From assembly GCA_025358985.1 (NCBI GenBank), contig JANYHQ010000144.1:1-10531 (forward strand): a DNA stretch of 10,531 nucleotides, written 5' to 3'. This DNA is from Acidimicrobiales bacterium (GTDB taxonomy: Bacteria; Actinomycetota; Acidimicrobiia; Acidimicrobiales; JANYDT01). The translations under genes and the position numbers were made by a program. Position 1 is the first letter of the stretch. Every line of letters begins with the position of its first letter. This document shows, one piece after another, positions 1-4,368 of this stretch. The notes below the pieces were generated by a model. The model had not been told where the DNA came from. It saw nothing but the letters and a program-made list of their open reading frames with translations, and made no database searches.

Positions 1-760
1 CGCCAAGTCGGGTTTGGGCAATGACGAAGGCTCCTCCTTCATCACCGAGGAGATGATCGGCGGGCACTCGCACGTCGGTGTAACGCATGTACCCGTGGGT
101 GGCGTGCTCGTCGCTTTCCGTGCCGACGCCAACGTTTCGCACTATCTGTACACCTTGGGTTTCGGCGGGCACGATAAACATCGACATACCCTTGTATGCG
201 CTCACGTCAGGGTTGGTGACCACCATGACGATGAAGAAGCTGGCGAAACGGGCGTTCGATGAAAACCACTTCTCACCGTTGATGACCCACTCGCCTCCAT
301 CGCGTACGGCGCTGGTGGTGAACAGGGTGGGGTCGGCACCGGCGTGGGGCTCCGTCATGGAGTAGCAACTGCTGATGACGCCGTCGAGCAGCGGCTGGAG
401 GTACTTGGCCTTTTGCTCGTCTGTGCCGTAGTGAGCCAGGATCTCGGCATTGCCAGAATCGGGGGCTTGGCAGCCGAACACCGATGGTGCCCACCGCGAG
501 CGACCCAGGATCTCGTTGAGTAGCGCCAGCTTCAATTGGCCGTATCCCTGGCCACCCAGGTCCGGTCCGAGGTGAGCAGCCCACAACTTGTGTGCCCGGA
601 CTTCATCCTGTAGTGGTCGCACGATGGACTGGGCTCGCTCGTCGCTCTTGTCGTACGGGTCTCCCAGCAGAAAGTCGAGTGGTTCCACCTTCTCGCTCAG
701 GAACTCGTCTACCCATGCCAGTTGGGCGGCGTATTCGCTGTCAGTCTCAAAATCCCACAT
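1..760 (-). CDS. Acyl-CoA dehydrogenase (N-terminal part; cut by window edge)
   Basis: Flavoprotein expected to catalyse FAD-dependent alpha,beta-dehydrogenation of an acyl-CoA in a beta-oxidation-like pathway. The frame is open from an ATG at 760 to the left edge, 253 residues visible of a family usually 380-420. The start is supported by a GAGGAG ribosome site about 8 bases upstream. The N-terminal helical domain covers about residues 1-130. The mid-domain begins with YSMTEPHAGAD (133-143), the acyl-CoA dehydrogenase signature that contacts FAD and substrate, and NGEKWFSS (161-168) follows. The segment CQAPDSGNAEIL (97-108) resembles the CxAPDTGNMEVL motif of ACAD10/11 and mycobacterial FadE2-like enzymes, so that subgroup is my best guess. 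The catalytic glutamate lies in the missing C-terminal domain. Substrate is unknown. No partner gene lies upstream; the neighbouring stretch is gene debris. Confidence 0.93.
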   Translation of the reverse strand, partial: MWDFETDSEYAAQLAWVDEFLSEKVEPLDFLLGDPYDKSDERAQSIVRPLQDEVRAHKLWAAHLGPDLGGQGYGQLKLALLNEILGRSRWAPSVFGCQAPDSGNAEILAHYGTDEQKAKYLQPLLDGVISSCYSMTEPHAGADPTLFTTSAVRDGGEWVINGEKWFSSNARFASFFIVMVVTNPDVSAYKGMSMFIVPAETQGVQIVRNVGVGTESDEHATHGYMRYTDVRVPADHLLGDEGGAFVIAQTRLG

Positions 761-800
761 GTGCGTGTCTCCTCGTCGATGCTGAAGGGTCTCAGCAGCA

Positions 801-830
801 ATGATACGAGTGCATCAACCTATAGTGCAA
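801..830 (-). promoter_or_regulatory. Probable promoter of the acyl-CoA dehydrogenase gene
   Basis: On the minus strand TTGCAC (825-830) is followed after 18 bases by TATCAT (801-806), a close match to a sigma-70-type -10 box. This leaves an untranslated leader of roughly 35 bases before the GAGGAG ribosome site and the ATG at 760. The -35 match is only moderate. TGCACT occurs twice around the boxes, which might be a regulator site. Confidence 0.5.
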
Positions 831-889
831 CTGCATCGACAGCATATTCTTTTCATACTTTGACGATCGTGGCGAACCTGTGGAGAAAC

Positions 890-994
890 ACTGCGTCTCT
901 ACGGTGGGGACCGTTGGATTCGAAGAGCGAGTTCTTGGACGTGGGATGAAAACGACGCCGCGTATTCGTCGGCTGTGGTCGGTTTCGTATTCAT
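890..994 (-). pseudogene. 5' remnant of a DUF1801 (YdhG-like) gene
   Basis: From an ATG at 994 the minus strand reads MNTKPTTADEYAASF, then SSHVQELALRIQR, which fits the N-terminus of DUF1801 proteins (typical pattern: KP-T-DEYIASFP--VQ-ILE-IR). The frame then hits a TAG at about 899-901, after some 31 residues. DUF1801 proteins are usually 110-150 residues. A shifted frame just beyond continues with DAV, as expected after a small indel (family: R-DAVPDAEE), and then decays. The rest of the domain is absent. Two conserved-looking stretches in the right order make a relic more likely than chance. This family often occurs near VOC, DUF1905, YjbR and AHSA1 genes, all of which are present 1-3 kb away. 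No product is expected. Confidence 0.55.
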
Positions 995-1139
995 CAGTAC
1001 ACTTCTTATCCGCCGCTGGTGATCATGTACCGGTACGACCCAGCAGTACGACAGTCGTGGTGCTCCACGGCCATGGTTGTGGCGCGGTGAACCCACAGAT
1101 GGCTGAGCACTGGACGGCGCGAACGGAACCTAGACGCGA
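995..1139. other. Non-coding stretch with short palindromes
   Basis: No convincing gene is seen. The stretch holds a 10-bp palindrome GTACCGGTAC (1027-1036), two copies of GTACGAC (1033-1039 and 1046-1052), and a perfect 5-bp stem with a 4-base loop, CGTGG-TGCT-CCACG (1056-1069). It lies upstream of the DUF1801 remnant and downstream of vapC, so it could be an old control region of that remnant or hold the end of the vapBC transcript. There is no T-run typical of an intrinsic terminator. Confidence 0.25.
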
Positions 1140-1523
1140 TCAGGCCGCGATCGTAAGCGCGCCCACAAAGTCGCGGAGCTCGGCATCGCGGGTGACGAGC
1201 CAGTACGGGCCTCGCATCGCCTGGACCGCGATTATCCGGTCGAAGGGGTCGCGGTGCGCCCAGTCGAGCGACCCGGCGCTGACCGCGTCATCGATGCCGA
1301 TGCCGAGCACCCCGAAACCATTTCGGGTGAGTTCGATCATGAGCGCCCTGACATCGAGGCTGAGCTTTCCCGCTCGGACCTTGATCGCCAACTCCCATGC
1401 CGAAGCCGCGGAGATCCACACGCTGTTCGACGGATCGGCGATGAGCGCCCCAGCTGCTGCTGCCAGCTCGCCCGGATCGTGAGCCCACCACAGGCACGCG
1501 TGGGTATCGAGCAACAGGTCCAC
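1140..1523 (-). CDS. vapC: VapC-type PIN-domain toxin (DTH subgroup)
   Basis: Predicted Mg-dependent ribonuclease toxin of a type II toxin-antitoxin pair, held inactive by the antitoxin encoded just upstream. With the GTG at 1523 the protein is 127 residues, the usual PIN length, and begins MDLLLDTHACLWW as in the LLLDTH subgroup. Acidic active-site candidates are D6 (DTH), E44 (SAWELAIK), D92/D95 (DPFDR) and D113 (TRDAEL). The reading frame is intact. It follows the antitoxin stop (1534) by about 10 bases; earlier in-frame ATGs at 1565 and 1550 would overlap the antitoxin by 32 or 17 bases. None of the three has a strong ribosome site, so the start is chosen by family length. It is presumably transcribed only from the vapB promoter. 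The RNA target cannot be deduced from sequence. Confidence 0.88.
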   Translation of the reverse strand: MDLLLDTHACLWWAHDPGELAAAAGALIADPSNSVWISAASAWELAIKVRAGKLSLDVRALMIELTRNGFGVLGIGIDDAVSAGSLDWAHRDPFDRIIAVQAMRGPYWLVTRDAELRDFVGALTIAA

Positions 1524-1533
1524 GGCCCTTTGC

Positions 1534-1758
1534 TCACGTTCCGAATACATCGGCGAGGTCGTCATCCGCGTGCCACCAATTGGTGTCGGAGACGATCACC
1601 TCGCCGCGCAGGAAACCGCCGGTCCTGGGACGGACCGGTCCCAGCCTGGCCACCGGCTCGCCGTTGCGGGTGACGATGAACTCTTCGCCGGACTCCGCTC
1701 GCCGTAGGAGGTCCGACAGTGCAGCCTTCGCCTCCGCTGCCCGTACGAACGTGGTCAT
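1534..1758 (-). CDS. vapB: VapB-type antitoxin (Phd/YefM-like fold)
   Basis: Cognate antitoxin of the PIN toxin directly downstream. It is 74 residues long. The N-terminal part FVRAAEAKAALSDLLRRAESGEEFIVTR (residues 4-31), with GEPVARLGP (33-41), follows the Phd/YefM DNA-binding pattern (A--KA-LS-LL--V--GEE-IITR-G-PVA-L). The C-terminal part (47-74), rich in Trp and Asp, would be the toxin-wrapping segment. The ATG at 1758 was chosen because it fits the family and because the promoter boxes lie immediately upstream; a longer frame from 1827 would run through the promoter and the end of the P450 relic. The protein probably represses its own operon through the inverted repeat at 1778-1792. The pair lies between two gene relics, an accessory-type position typical of toxin-antitoxin loci. 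Confidence 0.87.
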   Translation of the reverse strand: MTTFVRAAEAKAALSDLLRRAESGEEFIVTRNGEPVARLGPVRPRTGGFLRGEVIVSDTNWWHADDDLADVFGT

Positions 1759-1764
1759 GGCGAA

Positions 1765-1793
1765 AATGTAGTCAATATGACCACATTGGTCAA
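1765..1793 (-). promoter_or_regulatory. vapBC promoter with near-consensus boxes, probably leaderless
   Basis: Minus strand: -35 TTGACC (1788-1793), a 17-base spacer, -10 TACATT (1765-1770). Only six bases (1759-1764) separate the -10 box from the vapB ATG, so transcription should begin at or next to the A of the start codon. There is no room for a ribosome-binding site. Leaderless initiation is common in actinobacteria. Confidence 0.72.
1771..1792. promoter_or_regulatory. Putative VapB/VapBC operator (overlapping inverted repeats)
   Basis: TGACC-ACATT-GGTCA (1778-1792) is a perfect inverted repeat with 5-bp arms, and GTCA-ATA-TGAC (1771-1781) is a second one sharing four bases with it. Both lie inside the spacer and -35 box of the vapBC promoter, the expected place for antitoxin autorepression. 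That VapB binds here is inferred from position and symmetry. Confidence 0.6.
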
Positions 1794-1833
1794 CAGTTCG
1801 TAGTGGGTTGGACGTCACGGGCACCAAAACGGC

Positions 1834-2093
1834 TATCGGGATGAGGGTGTGGCGGACGGGCAGGGTCTTGTCGCCGCCGACGAAGGTGGTCTCATGTGGG
1901 TCCGGTCGCCCGCCAGTTCGAGCGACGCCAGCGGGGGCACGAGGTGGCGAAACAGTGAGCGCAGCTCGTTTCGTGCCAGCTGTGCCCCGAGGCAGAAGTG
2001 GACGCCGTAGCCAAACGATCTGGCGGTCCGCGTTGGGGCGTTCGATGTCGAAGCGCTAGGCGACCCCCGTCCATTCGTGGGGGAAGCGCGGTT
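1834..2093 (-). pseudogene. Cytochrome P450 C-terminal relic
   Basis: The minus strand carries the heme-binding region of a P450 in pieces. FGYGVHFCLGAQLARNE is encoded from 2015 downward, with the heme-ligand Cys codon at 1992-1994, and matches the FGxGxHxCLGxxLAR pattern. Upstream, in another frame, RFDIERPNADRQ (about 2055-2019) matches the segment that normally precedes it. Downstream, in a third frame, TTFVGGDKTLPVRHTLIP (about 1890-1837) matches the usual C-terminal end. Frame changes near 2017 and 1892 and an in-frame TAG just before RFDIERP break the gene. About 75-85 residues of a normal 400-residue protein remain, and the rest is gone: the next gene upstream starts unrelated coding at 2105. 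No functional monooxygenase can be made. The original substrate class cannot be told. Confidence 0.85.
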
Positions 2094-2104
2094 CGGAAGT
2101 TCGC

Positions 2105-2515
2105 TCAGCGACGTCGCTTGGCGTGCGCCGTCAGGTACTCGTCAGCGGCCTTTCTCGGAGCGCACGACAACCAGGCGTCGACGAGAACTTCGTGCAACCC
2201 TTTCTTCGTGAGTCCGCTGAGTCGCAGGAGCAGCGCTGCGTAGCCGTCGAAGTGCGCAATCGTGAAGAAGAGGTCTGGCTTCGCCCCGAGAAGCGCTTCC
2301 TTCTCGCCGAGATCCTCGGTGGCGACCGCGAGGATGGGACCGTCGGGTACAGCAGTGTCGCCGAAGCGCTTGAGGTCCGCCTTGCTGAACGGGCGTTCCC
2401 ACGCGAAGCCCTTTCCAGCGACGAACCAGGTCCGGTTTCCGTAGCGAGTGCCCTCGCTGACCCCTGGAAGACCGAGCGCAATCTCGGCAACGTCGTCGAT
2501 GCTCACCACGGACAC
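2105..2515 (-). CDS. MmcQ/YjbR family protein
   Basis: Small protein of the MmcQ/YjbR (CyaY-like fold) family, often annotated as DNA-binding without firm biochemical proof. Seen: IDDVAEIALGLPGVSEGTRYGNRTWFVAGK (residues 6-35), then FAWERPF (38-43) and ILAVATEDLGEKEALL (61-76), DLFFTIAHFDGYAALLLRL (81-99) and a C-terminal DAWLSCAPRKAADEYL, which follow the family order. The GTG at 2515 gives 136 residues, near the usual 110-130. GTG at 2509 and TTG at 2527 are also possible; GAGG at 2528-2531 is 12 bases from 2515. A frame reaching up to 2836 exists, but its first 107 codons are the other-frame image of the DUF1905 gene. It lies 82 bases after DUF1905 and may be the last gene of that operon. 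Confidence 0.85.
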   Translation of the reverse strand: MSVVSIDDVAEIALGLPGVSEGTRYGNRTWFVAGKGFAWERPFSKADLKRFGDTAVPDGPILAVATEDLGEKEALLGAKPDLFFTIAHFDGYAALLLRLSGLTKKGLHEVLVDAWLSCAPRKAADEYLTAHAKRRR

Positions 2516-2578
2516 GACGGTAGCCAACCTCGGCCCCCGCGCACGGTTTTGCAGGAGAATTGTCGGTGTCGGACCAGT

Positions 2579-2593
2579 GGGACCAGATGTCCC
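2579..2593 (-). terminator. Weak hairpin between the DUF1905 and YjbR genes
   Basis: GGGAC-N5-GTCCC forms a 5-bp stem just downstream of the DUF1905 stop on the minus strand. There is no following T-run, so intrinsic termination is doubtful. It could slow polymerase or protect the 3' end of the upstream message. Confidence 0.2.
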
Positions 2594-2597
2594 GGGG

Positions 2598-2909
2598 TCA
2601 GTGTTCGTGACGTTCGGTGAGGTGGATCGTGACGGTGTCGCCGGGGTGTTTTCCGAGGGCCTCTTGGAGGGTTTTGGTGACAGGGAGTTTGTGGGTTCCG
2701 TCGCCGAGGGCCATGAAGGCGGTGCGGAATGGTTGGTTGTCGATGGTGCCGCTGACTTTGACGAGTCCGCGGGTGCCGAAGAACGTCGGCGTCCAGTCAG
2801 TGATGACGCATGTCCATGCGCCGGTGTTGCCGCCACGTACGAGCGTTGCGGTGAAGGTGTGGTCGAGTGGTCCTACGGCACCGGCGATTGTGATTGCGTG
2901 GGCGGTCAT
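2598..2909 (-). CDS. DUF1905 domain protein
   Basis: Protein of 103 residues consisting of one DUF1905 domain, a small beta-barrel-like family whose biochemical role is not established. Family pattern seen in order: HTFTATLVRGGNTGAW (17-32), FFGTRGLVKVSGTID (43-57), PFRTAFMALGDGTHKLPVTKTLQEALG (60-86) and GDTVTIHLTER (90-100). The ATG at 2909 overlaps the stop of the VOC gene by four bases (ATGA), which fixes the start and indicates translational coupling. It is the third gene of the ArsR-AHSA1 operon. DUF1905 genes frequently accompany YdeI-, YjbR-, AHSA1- and VOC-type genes in actinobacteria; a shared stress or xenobiotic role is only an inference. Many relatives carry a C-terminal YdeI/OmpD-associated extension, and this one stops after the DUF1905 core. 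Confidence 0.85.
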   Translation of the reverse strand: MTAHAITIAGAVGPLDHTFTATLVRGGNTGAWTCVITDWTPTFFGTRGLVKVSGTIDNQPFRTAFMALGDGTHKLPVTKTLQEALGKHPGDTVTIHLTERHEH

Positions 2910-3289
2910 TGCTGGTCCTCGATGACGTAGAAGCGGTTGTGGTCGGGGTCGTCGAAGCTGAACATTGGTGGCATGTTGTCCCAGGTGATCAGTTCGCTTA
3001 CGGTAACTCCGTGCTCGGTGAGCGTGCGGTGCGACTGGGCGGCGTTGACGGTGCCGAAGCGGATACCGGTGTCGGTCCCGGCGGCGTTGGGGTTGGCGAC
3101 GAGTGAGATGGCGACGTTGGCGTCGGGCGGGGCGATGATGATCCAGCGTCCGGCGGGGGTGTCACCGTCGGCGGGGGTGTCACCGTCGACGTGGGTCGCA
3201 AAGCCAAGGGTATCGGTGTAAAAGCGCAAGGCGGCGTCTTGGTCGCTGACGTTGACGGCGACGTTGCGGATATCGGTCAAGGTGTTCAT
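2906..3289 (-). CDS. VOC-fold (glyoxalase/bleomycin-resistance-like) protein
   Basis: Protein of 127 residues with one vicinal-oxygen-chelate module pair: IRNVAVNVSDQDAALRFYTDTLGF (7-30) is the first beta-alpha-beta unit, and GIRFGTVNAAQSHRTLTEHGVTV (75-97) with MFSFDDPDHNRFYVIE (109-124) the second. Such proteins include glyoxalases, dioxygenases and drug-binding proteins; the substrate is not deducible. The usual E in the DPDGN-x-EL motif is replaced here (DPDHNRFYVIE), and the H common at the start of strand 1 is V in NVAVNV, so metal binding and catalysis are uncertain. The ATG at 3289 overlaps the stop of the ArsR-AHSA1 gene (ATGA), and its own stop overlaps DUF1905 (ATGA). The loop at residues 35-46 carries a perfect 18-base duplication (GDTPAD-GDTPAG). 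Confidence 0.9.
   Translation of the reverse strand: MNTLTDIRNVAVNVSDQDAALRFYTDTLGFATHVDGDTPADGDTPAGRWIIIAPPDANVAISLVANPNAAGTDTGIRFGTVNAAQSHRTLTEHGVTVSELITWDNMPPMFSFDDPDHNRFYVIEDQQ
3152..3187. repeat. Perfect 18-bp tandem duplication inside the VOC gene
   Basis: GGCGGGGGTGTCACCGTC occurs twice back to back (3152-3169 and 3170-3187). On the coding (minus) strand it adds six residues in frame, giving GDTPADGDTPAG in the loop after the first beta-alpha unit. Exact identity of the copies implies a recent slippage event or strain-level variation. Confidence 0.9.
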
Positions 3290-4071
3290 TGGTTCTGCTC
3301 CTGTTCGGGGTTGGTGGGGTTGTACATCAGTGATCCGGGGGTGGTGAGTTCGTTGCCCGTCTCGAGCCATGTCTTGAGGCCGGAGAGAATCATTGGCCAG
3401 CCGCCGTAGAGGTCGGGGGCGGCGTCGGCTGGTAGTTGGTCGTGGATGACGGTGAGTCGACAAGAATCGGCGACGGGTTCGATTTCCCAGGTGACTCGGG
3501 AGGTGCCGGCGGCGTCTGCGCCGTCACTCCAGTGCGCATGGAAACTCTGGACAAGTCGGCGGGGCGGGTCGATTTCGAGGTTGACGCCGTCAACGAGCGG
3601 TCCAGGTGCGTCGGGATGGGCGATCCGATACGAAGAGTCGGCCGTCCAGTCGGATTCGATGGTGGCGCCGAATTGGAAACGGGTGCGAGTGGCCGGGTCG
3701 GTGATGGCCGCCCAGAGGCGTTCGGGGGTGGTGCGGATGTAGATCTCGAAGACCTTCTCCATGGGGGTTTCCTCCAGTTCATGTTTGAGGCCGACGAGGC
3801 CGGCGGCCCATGTTTCGGTGTACTTGCTGACCCAGCGGTCGTAGACGAGCCGGATGGGGACCGGGTTCAGGTAGTGGTGTTTCTCGCGGCCGTGGCGGCG
3901 GCTCACTACCAGTCCTGCTTCTTCGAGGATCGCCAGATGTTTGGCGACTGCGATGCGAGTCATGCCCCGCCCAGTAGTGAGGGCAAGCAGCGTCTGGCCA
4001 TCGTTGGCGAACAGGGTGTCGAGCAGGTCCCGGCGGGTGGGGTCGGCAAGCGCTCGAAAGACTGCTTCCAC
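3286..4071 (-). CDS. ArsR-type HTH regulator fused to an AHSA1/SRPBCC domain
   Basis: 261 residues. Residues 1-85 form a winged-helix ArsR/SmtB-like DNA-binding domain: AVFRALADPTRRDLLDTL (3-20), recognition region TRIAVAKHLAILEEAGLV (38-55) and wing RRHGREKHHYLNP (58-70). No ELCVCDL-type cysteine metal site is present, so metal sensing is unlikely. From residue 104 an AHSA1-type START/SRPBCC domain follows: EKVFEIYIRTTPERLWAAITDP (105-126), then GGWPMILSGLKTWLETG near the end. SRPBCC folds hold hydrophobic ligands in a cavity, so the fusion may act as a one-component sensor; elsewhere these are often two adjacent genes. The start is the GTG at 4071, seven bases after a -10 box, suggesting a leaderless message. 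First gene of an operon with the VOC and DUF1905 genes (ATGA overlaps), probably autoregulated. Confidence 0.92.
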   Translation of the reverse strand: MEAVFRALADPTRRDLLDTLFANDGQTLLALTTGRGMTRIAVAKHLAILEEAGLVVSRRHGREKHHYLNPVPIRLVYDRWVSKYTETWAAGLVGLKHELEETPMEKVFEIYIRTTPERLWAAITDPATRTRFQFGATIESDWTADSSYRIAHPDAPGPLVDGVNLEIDPPRRLVQSFHAHWSDGADAAGTSRVTWEIEPVADSCRLTVIHDQLPADAAPDLYGGWPMILSGLKTWLETGNELTTPGSLMYNPTNPEQEQNQ

Positions 4072-4078
4072 ATCCTCA

Positions 4079-4108
4079 ACAATAGGACACCAAATGGTTA
4101 CCTGTCAA
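4079..4108 (-). promoter_or_regulatory. Promoter of the ArsR-AHSA1 operon with embedded operator-like repeat
   Basis: Minus strand: -35 TTGACA (4103-4108, consensus), 18-base spacer, -10 TATTGT (4079-4084). The GTG start at 4071 lies seven bases downstream, so the message is probably leaderless. Within the spacer and box edges, AGGACACCA (4084-4092) and TGGTTACCT (4095-4103) form an inverted repeat with 7 of 9 pairs and a 2-base centre, a fitting site for a dimeric ArsR-type repressor. Binding is inferred. Confidence 0.65.
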
Positions 4109-4190
4109 GCGTTATGTGGCTGAGCGCATCAAGGCGCAGGCCTCGGAGCTGGTCCTGGGCGATTTCCAATTGAAGTCGCCCAACTCCTGA
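4086..4190 (+). pseudogene. Possible 3' end of a lost gene
   Basis: After a TAG at 4083-4085 the plus strand reads about 34 codons ending in TGA (4188-4190). The final stretch KRYVAERIKAQASELVLGD has GC-rich third positions in nearly every codon and a protein-like helix pattern, unlike random intergenic DNA. I do not recognise the family. The first third overlaps the ArsR promoter. It may be the tail of a gene whose body was replaced when the minus-strand operon arrived, or it may be chance. Confidence 0.22.
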
Positions 4191-4353
4191 GCCCAGGCAC
4201 GACGCCTTCTCGACGGGAACACCCTTTGACAGTTCTCCGCCCAGCAGTCACGAGATGACCAACGTGACGCTGGAGATCATGCCAAGGAGCTCGAGGAGCC
4301 GATTCAACGGTCGGACCGTGTTCGCGTCCGGTGCCGTGATCATCCGCTTCCGG

Positions 4354-4359
4354 TAGGGT
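4354..4359 (+). promoter_or_regulatory. Probable -10 box of ilvA
   Basis: TAGGGT, which fits the TAnnnT actinobacterial -10 pattern, ends nine bases before the ilvA ATG (4369). No clear -35 box or ribosome site is seen. Transcription would begin only a few bases before the start codon. No leader peptide or attenuator rich in Ile, Leu or Val codons is visible in the 4191-4353 stretch upstream, which holds no convincing gene. Confidence 0.4.
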
Positions 4360-4368
4360 CGTCTCTAC

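Noticed and set aside
1337..1537. vapC start at the GTG overlapping the vapB stop (GTGA)
   Set aside because: It looks like a typical 4-base overlap, but this GTG is in a different frame from the PIN domain.
880..1673. Plus-strand frames across the vapBC region
   Set aside because: They are antisense to the intact toxin and antitoxin frames and lack domain features or ribosome sites.
1534..1827. Longer VapB starting at 1827
   Set aside because: The extra 23 codons run through the predicted promoter and operator and into the end of the P450 relic. The family N-terminus begins at the ATG at 1758.
2105..2836. YjbR frame extended to 243 residues
   Set aside because: The first 107 codons are another frame of the DUF1905 gene, Ser/Pro/Thr-rich and without domain similarity. 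The YjbR domain begins at about 2515.
2906..3463. Longer VOC frame starting at 3463
   Set aside because: The N-terminal 58 codons lie inside the ArsR-AHSA1 gene and are Arg/Pro-rich. The ATGA overlap at 3289 gives a proper VOC start.
3436..4173. 245-codon plus-strand frame
   Set aside because: Antisense to the ArsR-AHSA1 fusion, whose domains are clear. Such frames are common opposite high-GC genes.
4255..4356. 33-codon plus-strand ORF before ilvA (possible leader peptide)
   Set aside because: It has no run of Ile, Leu or Val codons, no attenuator-like hairpins were found, and it overlaps the likely -10 box of ilvA.
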